From Planctomycetota bacterium (lineage in GTDB: Bacteria > Planctomycetota > UBA8742 > UBA2392), in assembly GCA_015075515.1 (NCBI GenBank), contig JABTUE010000001.1, positions 744,001-808,000 on the forward strand: a stretch of 64,000 nucleotides of DNA, written 5' to 3'. Both the position numbers and the translations under genes were made by a program. Within the stretch, counting starts at the first letter, position 1. Each line of letters opens with the position of its first letter. Of the stretch, positions 8,540 through 18,462 are shown in pieces. The notes under the pieces were generated by a model that searched no databases, was not told where the DNA came from, and was given only the letters and a program-made list of their open reading frames with translations.

Positions 8540-11419
8540 ATGCCACTGACCCACATTTCCATCCGCGGCGCGCGCGAGCACAACCTCAAGGGCGTGAACC
8601 TGGACCTGCCGCGTGACCGGCTGATTGTGATCACCGGGTTGTCCGGCAGCGGCAAGTCTTCGCTGGCCTTTGACACGATCTATGCCGAGGGCCAGCGCCG
8701 TTATATCGAATCGCTTTCCGCCTACGCCCGCCAGTTTCTGGGCCAGATGCAGAAACCCGATGTCGAGGGCATTGAAGGCCTGCCGCCCACCATCGCCATT
8801 GAACAGCGCCAGGCCGGCCACAACCCGCGCAGCACCGTGGCGACAACGACAGAGATTTACGACTACCTGCGCCTGCTGTACGCGCGCATCGGCGTGCCGC
8901 ACTGTCCGGTGTGCGGGCGCGAAGTCACGCGCCAGAGTGCCGAACAGATCGTGGACACCGTAATGCAGTGGCCCGAGGGTACAAAGCTGATGGTGCTGTC
9001 GCCGATCGTGCGCGGCCGCAAGGGCGAACACCGCGACGTGTTTCTGCGCGTGATGAAAGATGGCTTCGTGCGCGCGCGTCTGGACGGCGAGATCATTGAA
9101 GTTGGCCCCAAAACCCAGTGTGCCGACAAGAACAAAAAGCACGACATTGACGTTGTGGTGGACCGTATCGTGATTGCCGCCGACGCGCGCTCGCGCCTGA
9201 ACGAGGCGGTCGAGGTTGCGCTCAAGCTTGCCGACGGCCTGTGCGTGGTGGCCCGTGACGAAGGCGGCACATGGGCCGATCACCAGTTCAGCGCGAAAAT
9301 GTTCTGTCCCGACCACCCCCAGGCGGAAATGGGCGAGCTTGAGCCGCGCCTGTTTTCGTTCAACTCGCCCTGGGGCGCTTGTCCCAAGTGCACCGGTCTT
9401 GGCATCCACACCGAGCTTGACCCCCGGCTGATCGTGCCCGATCCCGACAAGACGCTGGATCAGGGCGTGCTGCAGGGCTGGAACAAACCGCACGAGGCTT
9501 TCTGGTACAAGCGCGCGCTGAAAAAACACTGCCCGCGCCTGGGCATCAACCTGAACACGCCATGGAAGAAACTGCCCGCGGCCCAGCAGCAGGTGTTGCT
9601 GTACGGCGAGCCCGGCACCAACGGCAAATGGGGCTACCGCGGTTCACGCGGCTTTCCGGGCGTAATACCGGACCTGCAGCACCGCTTTGCCAACAGCCAG
9701 AGCGACAGCGTCAAACAGTGGGTGATGGGCTTTATGGCCGAGCGCGAATGCCCGGCCTGTCACGGTTCGCGCCTGAACCCTTTTGCCAGCGGCGTGACCG
9801 TGGCCGGCAAGGGCATCAGTGAAATCGCGCGCATGAACGTGCGCGCGGCCATGCGCTGGGTCAACGGCATGAAGCTCAATGCTGAGCACGCCCTGATCGC
9901 CAAAGCCGTGGTCAAGGAAATCAGCGCCCGGCTGGGCTTCATGGAAGACGTGGGCATCGGCTATCTGACGCTGGACCGCAAGTCCGGCTCGCTGTCCGGC
10001 GGCGAGGCCCAGCGCATCCGCCTTGCCACCCAGGTGGGCAGCGGACTTGTGGGGGTCTGCTATGTGCTGGACGAACCCAGCATCGGCCTGCACCAGCGCG
10101 ACAACGACATGCTGCTGCGCACGCTCAAACAATTGCGCGACATCGGCAACACGGTGCTGGTGGTCGAACACGACGAGGACACGATCCGCGCGGCCGACTA
10201 CGTGGTGGACCTCGGCCCCGGCGCCGGCGCCCACGGCGGCAACGTGGTGTACGCGGGCCCGGCGGGCGACATCGCCGCGGCGCAATCGCTGACGGCCGAC
10301 TACATCGCCGGCCGCAAGACGATTCCCCTTCCGGAAAAGACGCGGCCGGTGGGCAAAAAAGACGCCATCTGGGTGCGCGGCTGCGCGGAAAACAACCTCA
10401 AGAACATTGACGTGGCCTTTCCGCTGGGCGGGTTGGTCTGTGTTACAGGAGTTTCCGGCAGCGGCAAAAGCACGCTGGTCACGGACATTCTGGCGCGGGC
10501 GCTGGCGCGCGAACTGCACGCAGCCCAGGCCGAACCGGGCAAGCACAGCAAGGTTGAGGGCCTGCAGCGGATTGACAAGGTGATCGAAATTGACCAGTCG
10601 CCGATCGGCCGCACGCCGCGCAGCAACCCGGCGACCTACACCAACGTGTTCGGTCTGATCCGCGACCTGTTTGCCAAATCGCCCGAGGCCAAAGTACGCG
10701 GCTATGAGCCCGGCCGGTTTTCCTTCAACGTGCCCGGCGGCCGCTGTGAAGTCTGCGAAGGCCAGGGCGTGAAGCTGATCGAGATGCACTTTCTGCCCGA
10801 CATTCAGGTGACCTGCGAAACCTGCAACGGCGCGCGCTTTAACCGCGAAACGCTCGAGGTGAAGTACCGCGGCAAGAGCATTGCCGACGTGCTGAACATG
10901 ACGATCGAGGAAGCCCTGGGTTTCTTTGAAAACCACCCCGGCATCCACAAGATCGTGCAGACCCTGCATGCCGTAGGCCTGGATTACGTCAAGCTCGGCC
11001 AGCCCAGCACAACCCTGAGCGGCGGCGAGGCCCAGCGCGTGAAACTGGCCACCGAACTCGCCAGGCCGGACACTGGCCACACGCTGTATATCCTGGATGA
11101 GCCGACTACCGGTCTGCACTTTCACGACGTGGCAAGACTGATTGAGGTGGTGCAGCGGCTGGTGGACAAGGGCAACACGGCCGTGGTGATTGAGCACAAC
11201 CTGGATGTGATCAAGTGCGCGGACTGGATCATTGACCTTGGCCCCGAGGGCGGTGACGAAGGCGGCCGGATCATCGCCGAGGGCCCGCCCAGAGAGGTCG
11301 CCAGTGTGCAAGGCAGCTACACCGGCAAATACCTGAGCCGGTACTTCGGCAAGCCCTCCGGCGGGGAATCACCCAAACCCGCCAGGAAACCAAAGTTGCG
11401 CAAGAAACAACCGGCGTAA
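8540..11419 (+). CDS. uvrA: Excinuclease ABC subunit A
   Basis: A 959-residue ABC-family ATPase that recognises DNA damage in nucleotide-excision repair and loads UvrB. It has two ATP sites: Walker [10 protein letters not shown] (33-41) and GVSGSGKST, and two signature motifs LSGGEAQRI and LSGGEAQRV, each followed by VLDEP or ILDEP Walker B segments. Zinc-finger CxxC pairs are visible (CPVC, CPKC, CPAC, CEVC, CETC). Length is normal for UvrA. Long N-terminal extensions of the open frame (from 8318) are rejected because the conserved [17 protein letters not shown] start is at 8540. No uvrB or uvrC is nearby, as is common. It is the likely sole gene of its transcript. Confidence 0.97.
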   Translation: MPLTHISIRGAREHNLKGVNLDLPRDRLIVITGLSGSGKSSLAFDTIYAEGQRRYIESLSAYARQFLGQMQKPDVEGIEGLPPTIAIEQRQAGHNPRSTVATTTEIYDYLRLLYARIGVPHCPVCGREVTRQSAEQIVDTVMQWPEGTKLMVLSPIVRGRKGEHRDVFLRVMKDGFVRARLDGEIIEVGPKTQCADKNKKHDIDVVVDRIVIAADARSRLNEAVEVALKLADGLCVVARDEGGTWADHQFSAKMFCPDHPQAEMGELEPRLFSFNSPWGACPKCTGLGIHTELDPRLIVPDPDKTLDQGVLQGWNKPHEAFWYKRALKKHCPRLGINLNTPWKKLPAAQQQVLLYGEPGTNGKWGYRGSRGFPGVIPDLQHRFANSQSDSVKQWVMGFMAERECPACHGSRLNPFASGVTVAGKGISEIARMNVRAAMRWVNGMKLNAEHALIAKAVVKEISARLGFMEDVGIGYLTLDRKSGSLSGGEAQRIRLATQVGSGLVGVCYVLDEPSIGLHQRDNDMLLRTLKQLRDIGNTVLVVEHDEDTIRAADYVVDLGPGAGAHGGNVVYAGPAGDIAAAQSLTADYIAGRKTIPLPEKTRPVGKKDAIWVRGCAENNLKNIDVAFPLGGLVCVTGVSGSGKSTLVTDILARALARELHAAQAEPGKHSKVEGLQRIDKVIEIDQSPIGRTPRSNPATYTNVFGLIRDLFAKSPEAKVRGYEPGRFSFNVPGGRCEVCEGQGVKLIEMHFLPDIQVTCETCNGARFNRETLEVKYRGKSIADVLNMTIEEALGFFENHPGIHKIVQTLHAVGLDYVKLGQPSTTLSGGEAQRVKLATELARPDTGHTLYILDEPTTGLHFHDVARLIEVVQRLVDKGNTAVVIEHNLDVIKCADWIIDLGPEGGDEGGRIIAEGPPREVASVQGSYTGKYLSRYFGKPSGGESPKPARKPKLRKKQPA

Positions 11420-11478
11420 CGAACAGGACAGCGCGCCGACAGGGTTACCGGCGCTACCCATGCGCCGGCGGGACGGCG

Positions 11479-13716
11479 TCAGCGCCTCCGTCGGCGGCGT
11501 AACAACGCGGCCACCAGCGCGCACAGGGGCATCATGCCCGGCGCGGATTGCAGGGCACAGCCGGAGCTGTCCTTGCTGCCGCCCCCGCCACCACCGCCGC
11601 CGGAGCCGGGCGGACCAGTAAACGTAACCTGAAAGCTGGTGCCGGTCAGAACACCGGCGTTGTCTGTAAAATTCAAGGTCAGCGGCTCGGCCACGTCATA
11701 GTTCAGGGTGAACGTCGCATAGCCGCCACCGCTGGTGATCTGCAACGTGCCGGTAAGCGTGCCCAGCCCGCCCTGCTGGGCGGCATGAATCGTGTAGCTG
11801 CCGCCGGTCACCAGTGTTCCCTGGTTGTCGGCCACACGGATCACCACGCCAAAATCCTGGCCGGCCTGTACCGTGACGGGCGCGTTCTGTACTTCCAGCC
11901 TGACGGCGGTGCCGGCGGTGGCCAGGGCGATGTCCACGCGGCGCACCTCGCCGGCCTGCAGGTTGGAAACCACAAGCTGCGCGCTGCCGGCGCCGGGGTC
12001 GTTGGCGGCAAACGTGTATGTGCCGGGGTTGAGCTTCAGCCAGCACCAGAACCCGTCGCGGGCGCTCAGTGCCGTGTAACTCTGTCCGTTGACAGTGACC
12101 CAGGCATCCTGTACCGGCTGGCCGGTGGCAAAGTTGGTGACGTAGCCATAAACAATCGCCTGGGTCGGGTTGGCCAGCCACGGCAGGGCGGGCGGGCTGG
12201 CGGGCTGCTGGTAAGGCGCGCCGGCGGCAGTCAGCGCGCTCCAGAAATTCAGGCTGTTGGCCGCGCCGTAGCTCCAGACGGTTGTGCCCAGGCAGCCAAA
12301 GCCGCGCGCGGCGTTGATTTCGCTGATGGTCTCGGCGGCGCTGGCGTCACCGGTGGCGCTCATGCCGGGATAGATATGGCGGCCCGAGGCGCTTGCCACC
12401 CAGTCCGGCACAATGTCGCTGAAATCGGGCTTGGATCCTCCGTCGGCCCAGTAAACCTGCGGCGCGATCCAGTCCAGTGCGCCGGCGGCCAGCCAGGCCT
12501 TGGCGTCCTGGTGGCGCGGCAGGCCGTAGTAATAGCCGGTTGAATAACCGGGGTAGCTGGACGCCGAATACAGCCCCAGCGGCGCGGCGGAAAGCTGCAG
12601 GGTCGGGTTGACACTGCGCACTTCGGCGTACACGTCGCGCAGCCAGCGCGTGATCTGGTCGGCGGTCCAGGGGTCAAAGGCCAGACCGGCGGGGTTGCCG
12701 CGCCCGGCGCGGCGCGCGTCACTGACGGCGTCGTGGCTGTATTGCGGCTCGGGCATGCGGATGCGGTCGAAGTGAATGCCGTCGAGGTTCGGGTAGGTGT
12801 TCACAACGTGCATGATCTGGGTGCGCAGATAACGCTGGACTTCGGGGTTGCCGGGCGCCAGCCAGTAATAGCCGTCTACGGGCGCGCTCATGGGTGTGCC
12901 CGTGGCATCACAGGCAATCCAGGTGGGGTTGGCCGAGGCAAAGGCGCTGGTGCAGACATGGGTGTTGAAATAGCAATGCAGCTTCAGCCCCAGCGCGTGC
13001 GCGGCATTGATGGCATAGGCCAGCGGGTCGTCGCCGGCGCCCAGGGTAATCAGGCTGGAAAGCGGCTCATAGGGTGAAGGATAGAGCGTGGTGGTGTCGC
13101 CGCGCATCTGCAGCAGCACGGTGTTGAAGTTGCCGGTTTTGGCGTTGTTCAGAATGGCGTTGATGTTGTTTTTCCAGGTGGAGGGGTTGGTGCTGGGCCA
13201 CTCAAAGCGGCTGGCCCAGACAGCGCGGAACTCGTCGGCCGCGGGGGTCACGGGGTTGAAGCGCACGGCATCGGCCAGCACGACCTTGGAGCTTTCGGCG
13301 TTGTTGCCCAGCACCACGCGGCCGCTGGTGCCGGCGTTGAAACTGAATGTACCCAGCACAAACCAGGCACCGCCGTTGGTGGTCTGGTTGACGTTCACGG
13401 TGGTGGCGCCGCTGGCGTGATGGATGGTGAAGGGGGAATCCACGGCGCGGTTGGTGCCCTGAGGGTACCAGATGGAAACCTGGTACTGCCCGGCGGCAAG
13501 ATTCGGCCGCCACTCACAGGTGGCCGTGGGCGCCGCGGCCGGCCCCACGGTGGAGGCAAAACGGTAATCGGCGCCGTAGCGTCCGGCGGCGGTGGTGCCC
13601 AGGCTCCATGATCCTGTCAGCACCGCAAAGCCCGTGGTGTCGTTATCAAGGATCACGGCCTGGGCGCGCAGACCGGCGGCCAGCAGCAGCAACAGCAAAA
13701 CGAAAGCCTTCTTCAT
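11479..13716 (-). CDS. Secreted GHL10-type glycoside hydrolase with C-terminal membrane-sorting tail
   Basis: A 745-residue protein with a Sec signal peptide (MKKAFVLLLLLLAAGLRAQA). Residues ~22-150 look like a golvesin/XLY-type beta-sandwich (WYPQGTNRAVDSPFTIHHASG, VVLADAVRF). Residues ~155-470 are a GHL10/DUF187-like TIM barrel (EFRAVWASRFEWPS, LDGIHFDRIRMPE, WIAPQVYW). A carboxypeptidase-regulatory-like beta domain and another beta domain follow. The end is a poly-Gly linker, Cys, a short hydrophobic stretch and a run of six Arg, which resembles MYXO-CTERM/Synerg-CTERM-type sorting signals. The start at 13716 has GGAGG upstream. It probably cleaves an unknown polysaccharide at the cell surface. 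It is divergent from the CPBP gene. Confidence 0.85.
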   Translation of the reverse strand: MKKAFVLLLLLLAAGLRAQAVILDNDTTGFAVLTGSWSLGTTAAGRYGADYRFASTVGPAAAPTATCEWRPNLAAGQYQVSIWYPQGTNRAVDSPFTIHHASGATTVNVNQTTNGGAWFVLGTFSFNAGTSGRVVLGNNAESSKVVLADAVRFNPVTPAADEFRAVWASRFEWPSTNPSTWKNNINAILNNAKTGNFNTVLLQMRGDTTTLYPSPYEPLSSLITLGAGDDPLAYAINAAHALGLKLHCYFNTHVCTSAFASANPTWIACDATGTPMSAPVDGYYWLAPGNPEVQRYLRTQIMHVVNTYPNLDGIHFDRIRMPEPQYSHDAVSDARRAGRGNPAGLAFDPWTADQITRWLRDVYAEVRSVNPTLQLSAAPLGLYSASSYPGYSTGYYYGLPRHQDAKAWLAAGALDWIAPQVYWADGGSKPDFSDIVPDWVASASGRHIYPGMSATGDASAAETISEINAARGFGCLGTTVWSYGAANSLNFWSALTAAGAPYQQPASPPALPWLANPTQAIVYGYVTNFATGQPVQDAWVTVNGQSYTALSARDGFWCWLKLNPGTYTFAANDPGAGSAQLVVSNLQAGEVRRVDIALATAGTAVRLEVQNAPVTVQAGQDFGVVIRVADNQGTLVTGGSYTIHAAQQGGLGTLTGTLQITSGGGYATFTLNYDVAEPLTLNFTDNAGVLTGTSFQVTFTGPPGSGGGGGGGGSKDSSGCALQSAPGMMPLCALVAALLRRRRRR

Positions 13717-13892
13717 GGCATGAACCTCCGGCAATCTCATAGCGTGTGCAGTGACACAACGCAAAGGTATGTTCCGGCGCTTTGTTTCGGCCTGTCGGCC
13801 TGGTGTCTTGTTGCAGAGGCCCACGCCGACGCGGGGTTGGGGCGTGAAGGATGCGGCCCAGGCCGGTACTGTAAGATCCACGGAGACAGGCT

Positions 13893-14513
13893 GTGAGCCG
13901 ACCACGCAACGTTCCGGCCGCTCTTGCGATTGTGGTGCTGTCGCTGCCGCTGATGTACGTGCTGAACGAACTGGTGCGTGACATCTTCACGCGCATGGCG
14001 GTGTTTTACGCGCTGGTGGTGCCGGCGGCGCTTGTGGCGGTGCGGCTGGACTGGAAAAAGCTGCTGCGCCTTGACGCGAAGATGGCGGGGTTGGGCGTGC
14101 TGCTGGGATTTGCGCTGTACGGCCTGGGCTGGATCGGGTTTGCCCTGCTGCGCGCGGTGTGGCCGGAGTTTGCCGGCCAGTCGGCCACGTTCTATGGCTG
14201 GCTGCGGCACGACGACAGCGCGGTGATGTGGCTGCTGATTCTGGGCATCATTGTGGGTGAAGAAATCGTGTGGCGGGCGGTGGTCACGCTGCCGTTGTCC
14301 GACCGGTGGGGCTACGGCGGGGTGCTGGCGGGCGCGGCCGGTTTTGCCGCCGTGCACCTGCCTTGGGGGCCGCCGCTTCTGCTGCTGGCGGCATTTGTGT
14401 TTGGCGGGTGCTGGAGCCTGGTGATTTACAAGACGCGCAGTTTCTGGTGCGCGCTGGTGTCGCACCTGTTGTGGGATTTTCTGGTGATGTGGGCGATTCC
14501 CTATGCAGGCTGA
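13893..14513 (+). CDS. CPBP family intramembrane protease
   Basis: A 206-residue multi-spanning membrane protein of the CPBP (CAAX protease/Abi-like) family. The catalytic glutamate pair is E123-E124 in VGEEIVWR, followed by conserved His155 (AAVHLPWG) and His191 (VSHLLWD) in later helices, in the family order. In eukaryotes relatives cleave prenylated proteins; in bacteria most substrates are unknown. GTG at 13893 is taken as start, with a CGGAGA ribosome site 6-11 bases upstream. It overlaps the following YndJ-like gene by 11 bases, so the two are probably co-translated. Confidence 0.85.
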   Translation: MSRPRNVPAALAIVVLSLPLMYVLNELVRDIFTRMAVFYALVVPAALVAVRLDWKKLLRLDAKMAGLGVLLGFALYGLGWIGFALLRAVWPEFAGQSATFYGWLRHDDSAVMWLLILGIIVGEEIVWRAVVTLPLSDRWGYGGVLAGAAGFAAVHLPWGPPLLLLAAFVFGGCWSLVIYKTRSFWCALVSHLLWDFLVMWAIPYAG

Positions 14514-15420
14514 CGCGCGCCAAACCCCGACCTGGGCACGGGCGGCACTGGGCGGTCTGTTGTGGCTGGTCTTCTGGCTGTGGTTCTGGCCGCGGCTGGA
14601 AGTGGCGCTGATCTGGATCGGCGCGCTGGTGCACGTGCCGCTGGCGCTTGGCCTGATGGACGAAACGCGCGGCCGGCGCGCGCAGTTGCCGGCGGCGCTT
14701 CTGCTGGTGGCCTCGTTTGTTTCCGAGTCGCACAACCTGTGGCTGGCCCTGCCGTGGCTGGGTTTCAACCTGTGGCTGTGCGGGCTGGGCGTGTTGCGGC
14801 TGGCACAACAGGGCTTGCGGCGGCCGGGCGCGCTGGCGGATTTCGGGCTGGTGGTAACGCTGGCGTCGGCGCTGGCGCTGGGCGCCTGGCACGCGCAGTG
14901 GGAAGTGGCGGGTTTCAGCCTGCTGCTGGTACTGCTGACGGCGGCGCACCAGTTGTTCATCGGCGCGGTGCTGCTGGGTCTGGCGGCACAGATTGTGGCG
15001 TGGCGGCCCGGCAGGCTGCCGTGGGCGGCGGCGCTGGGTGTGGCGGCGGGCAACCCGCTGGTGGCGACGGGCATATTCATCACCGGCTGGGGCGGGCCGC
15101 CGTGGATTGAGTTTCTGGCGGTGTGTCTGTTTGCCGGTGCGGTAATTGTGTTGGGCTGGATGCAATTGTGGCTGGCGGTGTGGCCGCGCTCGGGTCTGCC
15201 GGTGTTTGCGCGGGTGCTGCTGGCGACCAGCGACCTGGCGCTGGGAACAGCCATGACGCTGGCGATCATTTACGCCTGGGGCACGGCGCGCGGCTGGCCC
15301 ACGCTGTACATCCCCGAGATGATCCAGTGGCACGCCACGCTGCAGGTGTTCGGGTTTGGCCTGTGCGGACTGGCGGGCTGGACGCTGGCCAGGCTTAAGG
15401 GGCGTCCTCCAGCAGCGTGA
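14503..15420 (+). CDS. YndJ-like integral membrane protein
   Basis: A 305-residue protein with about nine hydrophobic helices and no soluble domain. The last segment (LYIPEMIQWHATLQVFGFG) resembles the C-terminal part of YndJ-like proteins, in which a Met-x-x-[WT]-His motif precedes the final helix. The function of that family is not known. It overlaps the CPBP gene by 11 bases (start inside its end), which argues for one operon. Its stop overlaps the convergent small gene at 15395 by 26 bases. The assignment to YndJ is tentative; the multi-helix membrane nature is clear. Confidence 0.7.
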   Translation: MQADARQTPTWARAALGGLLWLVFWLWFWPRLEVALIWIGALVHVPLALGLMDETRGRRAQLPAALLLVASFVSESHNLWLALPWLGFNLWLCGLGVLRLAQQGLRRPGALADFGLVVTLASALALGAWHAQWEVAGFSLLLVLLTAAHQLFIGAVLLGLAAQIVAWRPGRLPWAAALGVAAGNPLVATGIFITGWGGPPWIEFLAVCLFAGAVIVLGWMQLWLAVWPRSGLPVFARVLLATSDLALGTAMTLAIIYAWGTARGWPTLYIPEMIQWHATLQVFGFGLCGLAGWTLARLKGRPPAA

Positions 15421-15688
15421 CGCCGGTGCCCTCGGGCAGATCGCCCTTGTAGTTGCGCAACGTGATGCGGGCGTTGGCGTGGGCCTCGGCGCCCTTGGCG
15501 AAACCCACATTGCTTTCGAACTGTGAGCCGTCAGGAAGTTCAAACCGCGCGCGATAGGGTTTGTTCAGGTGCTTGGTCAGGCTGAGAAACTCGGCGTAGC
15601 TGACCTTGAGGTCCACGTTGAGAATCTTGTTGCCGGGCGTGAGCTCGGTCCATTTTGTGGCAACGACTTGAAACTCCAGAAGCGGCAC
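15395..15688 (-). CDS. Hypothetical protein, 97 residues
   Basis: An unrecognised 97-residue soluble protein starting MPLLEFQVVATKW. Predicted strands alternate with one short helix (YAEFLSLTKHLNKP) and the C terminus is LPEGTGVTLLEDAP. No signal peptide, Cys motif or transmembrane segment is visible. It lies 9 bases after the next unknown gene (15698-16066) on the same strand and is likely co-transcribed with it. The 3' end overlaps the convergent YndJ-like gene by 26 bases, so the two mRNAs would be complementary over their ends. Confidence 0.7.
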   Translation of the reverse strand: MPLLEFQVVATKWTELTPGNKILNVDLKVSYAEFLSLTKHLNKPYRARFELPDGSQFESNVGFAKGAEAHANARITLRNYKGDLPEGTGVTLLEDAP

Positions 15689-15697
15689 GACGGTCTC

Positions 15698-16066
15698 CTA
15701 GTGTGTCTTTGGTTTTCTCTTGGCCTGGTATTCCTGCACGGCCTTGACGCGCGCCTGCTCGACCTCGGGATCTTCAATCCGGCGCAGGCACAGGTTGATG
15801 AAGGCAAACGCGACTTCATCGTCCAGTTCGGCAAGCTGCTCGAACATGTCCATGTAAAAAGCGTCCTTCAGGATGCGGCGCGTGACCGTGCCGTACAGGC
15901 CGACCAGTTGGCCGTGGTGCCGGGCCAGGTACTGGCGGGCGGTTTCGACACTGACGGCCTTGGCGGCATTCACGCGCTCGCGGGTAAAGATGAACGCCAG
16001 CGCTCCCTCGTCAAGTTTGAGGTATTGGCTGTCCAGAAAGGCGTCGGTGAATTCCTGGCTTTGCAT
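15698..16066 (-). CDS. Hypothetical protein, 122 residues
   Basis: An unrecognised, mostly helical 122-residue protein. It starts MQSQEFTDAFLDSQYLKLDEGALAFIF and ends in a basic tail (YQAKRKPKTH). The region EQLAELDDEVAFAFINLCLRRIEDPEVEQARVKAVQEY suggests two long amphipathic helices. No membrane segment or catalytic motif is visible. It is first in a two-gene unit with the 97-residue gene 9 bases downstream. A terminator-like hairpin at 16133-16159 separates it from the coiled-coil gene upstream. Confidence 0.7.
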   Translation of the reverse strand: MQSQEFTDAFLDSQYLKLDEGALAFIFTRERVNAAKAVSVETARQYLARHHGQLVGLYGTVTRRILKDAFYMDMFEQLAELDDEVAFAFINLCLRRIEDPEVEQARVKAVQEYQAKRKPKTH

Positions 16067-16132
16067 GGGCAGGACTTTAGAGCATTTGGGGCGGATTTGG
16101 CGTCGGGATTTTGGCGAATTTTGCCCAAAGAG

Positions 16133-16159
16133 CGCGCCCCGTGCCGGACACGGGGCGCG
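16133..16159 (-). terminator. Terminator-like hairpin after coiled-coil gene
   Basis: A perfect 11-bp inverted repeat (16133-16143 with 16149-16159) with loop CCGGA, 18 bases beyond the stop of the minus-strand coiled-coil gene. On the minus strand it is followed by CTCTTTGGG, a weak T-rich tail. Confidence 0.6.
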
Positions 16160-16177
16160 GATTGCAACCGGCGGCGG

Positions 16178-17353
16178 TTACTTGCCCTTGAGCTTCTTGA
16201 GGGCCGCCAGCGCGCCGGCGGCCTTCTTGCCGCCTTCTTTGTCCGTCTGCTTGGCGGCTTCCATGTTGCCCAGGTTCGATTCGACGTCATCCAGCCCGCG
16301 GAACGCGCTGTTGACCATGACCGAGCTGACGTTGACGGCTTCTTCGGCGCTGACTTCGGCTTTCATCAGGCCGGCGTCAGACAGCTTTTTGGACAGCGAG
16401 CCCTCGATCTTGCTGACCAGTTCGCTCAGGTCGCCGCCGCCGATGCCGCCGCCGCCCTTGGCCAGCATTTCCTGCATGGCGTTGAGCTGGGCCTGCAATG
16501 CCTCGGTGTTGGCGGCGCTGGCGGCCACGGTTTTCTGCGCCAGGTCGTCGCGCAGGGCCGCGATTTCGGCCTTGAGCGCCTTGGCGTCGTCTTCGCTGCG
16601 GGCCTTGACGCTTTCGCGGAAACTGTTGGCCAGATTGTCGAACTTGCCCGACAGGTCGGCGCGGAACTCCTGCAGCGCCTTCATGATCGCGTCGGTGGTG
16701 GCGCCGTTGCGGTTGCGTTCCTGTTTTTCGAGCAGCTCTTCCATCCTGCTTACGGCCTGCTCGACGGCTTTGCGCGTACTGTCTTCACTGACGGCCGCGG
16801 CGGCAGCCCCGCCGCCGGCGGACAGTGTGGCCTTGAGTTCGTTGAAGTGGTCTTCCAGCAATTGCGCCTGCTGTTCGACCATCATGGCGCGGGTCATTTC
16901 CTGGCTTTGGGCCTTGCTGGCCTGGTTGACCATGAAGGCCTTGAGCTCGGCGATTTCGTCGCTGACCTGCTGCATCTGAACGCTGTTGGCGGCGGGCGCG
17001 GCGGCCTGGGCGGTGGCCTGTTTGGTCATCTGCTCGCGCAGCTTGGCCAGTTCTTCCTGCAGGGCCGCCTGCTGTTCCTGTTCTTTCTTTTGTTCGGCGA
17101 ACAGGCGTTTGAACTCGGACATGGAATCCATGACGATCTGGGCCTTGTCGTCCTTGATCGTCTGGATGTTGGCGTCCTCCATGCGGCTGATGATGTTGGT
17201 CACCGCCTGGGAGATCAGATCATTGATCTTCTTGGCGTTGATTACGTTGACCTTCTTCATGCCGCGTTCTTTGAACGCGTCAATGTCAACCTGGCGCGTC
17301 TGCGCCTTGATCAGGTCTGCGTAGTCAACGTTGGCCTGTTCGGTGTCCGCCAT
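16178..17353 (-). CDS. Large coiled-coil protein of unknown function
   Basis: A 391-residue protein without signal peptide or membrane segment. Residues ~75-125 (FKRLFAEQKKEQEQQAALQEELAKLREQ) and ~170-290 show heptad-like Leu/Ala/Glu/Gln patterns typical of long coiled coils. An Ala-rich linker lies between them and a Gly-rich turn (GGGGIGGGDL) near residue 295. The conserved-looking N terminus (DYADLIKAQTRQVDIDAFKERGMKKVNVINAKKINDLI) could be a folded head. The C terminus is very basic (KKAAGALAALKKLKGK). A scaffold or cytoskeletal-like role is possible, but no family was recognised. It is divergent from 17479, with a short shared promoter region. Confidence 0.8.
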   Translation of the reverse strand: MADTEQANVDYADLIKAQTRQVDIDAFKERGMKKVNVINAKKINDLISQAVTNIISRMEDANIQTIKDDKAQIVMDSMSEFKRLFAEQKKEQEQQAALQEELAKLREQMTKQATAQAAAPAANSVQMQQVSDEIAELKAFMVNQASKAQSQEMTRAMMVEQQAQLLEDHFNELKATLSAGGGAAAAAVSEDSTRKAVEQAVSRMEELLEKQERNRNGATTDAIMKALQEFRADLSGKFDNLANSFRESVKARSEDDAKALKAEIAALRDDLAQKTVAASAANTEALQAQLNAMQEMLAKGGGGIGGGDLSELVSKIEGSLSKKLSDAGLMKAEVSAEEAVNVSSVMVNSAFRGLDDVESNLGNMEAAKQTDKEGGKKAAGALAALKKLKGK

Positions 17354-17478
17354 AAACCCTGCCGTGGTTGGCCATCAACGCCGGGTCGGCTCGGCCCGGT
17401 GTCCGTGCAATCGGAGGTGGCAATCGGCGCAATTCAAGCAGTTTGCGCCGGTTCCGACAAGGCGCTACTCTGGGTGCC

Positions 17479-18462
17479 ATGACCCTGTATCGCACGTTTT
17501 GTCTGCTGGCCCTGCTGGTCCTGAGTTCGGCTGCGGGGGCACAGACTTTGACATTATCGGCCAAACCGCTGGCGGACTCGCTGAAAAACCCGGACCTGCT
17601 GCGCCCCGAAGGCGACCCTGCCCTTGCCGCTGCGCGTACGGCGGTGGCGGCTTTGCTGTTGAACAAACCCGCGCCAGGGGAACAGAACGGCTTTCATGCA
17701 AGGCTGGCGCTGTTTGCCCGCCACCGCGACACGCGGCTGGGGCGGCTGTTCTTTGCCTGCCTTCAGGCCTGCCCGACGATCGAGAACCTGGCGCCGGGCG
17801 CCGACCGGGCTGAAGTTGCGGCCACGTTTCCGCTGGCGCTGGGTTCGGGCGCGCGTGTGGCGGTGACCTGGCAGCGCCACGGTGAGACAATGCTGATCGG
17901 CGAGTTTTCGGTGCAGATCACGGGCAACGCCGGCGCGCTGTTTGCCGGGGCGGGGCCGTACTTTTCGGCCGGCGAGGTTTCAGCCGTGCTGCTGGACGCG
18001 CCGGAGCTTGACCTGCTGCTGGGTCGTGACCCGGCCGAATTTTTGAAGCCGCAGCCCGAGCGCCCGGCTTTTGACTACGACGCGGCGCTGGCGCGCGTGT
18101 TTGCGCTGGAGCAGGGCGCGCCGGCGGCGCTGTTGGAGGCCCTGAAGCAGGCCGCCGCGCCTTCGCGCACGCCGGCGGAACGGATCGAGTTGCTGCTTCC
18201 GTACCTGGCCGACGAAGCCGCGCGCCAGGAGCTGCGGCGTGTCGGCACCAAAGTCGCATGGTGGGAGGATTTCTCGCGCCGGCTGGAGGCGCTGGCCGCC
18301 CAGGCCCGGCCCGGCGCGGCACCCACGCGGCCCGGCGGCACGGTCAGTGTGGCAAGCCGGCACGGCGACACCGAACAGCACTGGCAACTGACCCGTGACC
18401 GGCAGGGCCGGCTGGTGCCGCAACCAACCGGGGCAACCCGTGAAGAAGGCAACGGAAACTGA
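17479..18462 (+). CDS. Secreted hypothetical protein
   Basis: A 327-residue protein with a clear Sec signal peptide (MTLYRTFCLLALLVLSSAAGAQ). The mature part is Ala/Leu-rich, with alternating helices and a central beta region (ARVAVTWQRHGETMLIGEFSVQITG). Two Cys in FACLQACPT could form a disulphide. No family was recognised. Its last 23 bases overlap the GTG start of the pterin dehydratase gene (18440), so the two are likely translationally coupled even though their products act in different compartments. ATG 17479 is chosen because the signal peptide begins there; an in-frame start upstream would add non-signal sequence. Confidence 0.75.
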   Translation: MTLYRTFCLLALLVLSSAAGAQTLTLSAKPLADSLKNPDLLRPEGDPALAAARTAVAALLLNKPAPGEQNGFHARLALFARHRDTRLGRLFFACLQACPTIENLAPGADRAEVAATFPLALGSGARVAVTWQRHGETMLIGEFSVQITGNAGALFAGAGPYFSAGEVSAVLLDAPELDLLLGRDPAEFLKPQPERPAFDYDAALARVFALEQGAPAALLEALKQAAAPSRTPAERIELLLPYLADEAARQELRRVGTKVAWWEDFSRRLEALAAQARPGAAPTRPGGTVSVASRHGDTEQHWQLTRDRQGRLVPQPTGATREEGNGN

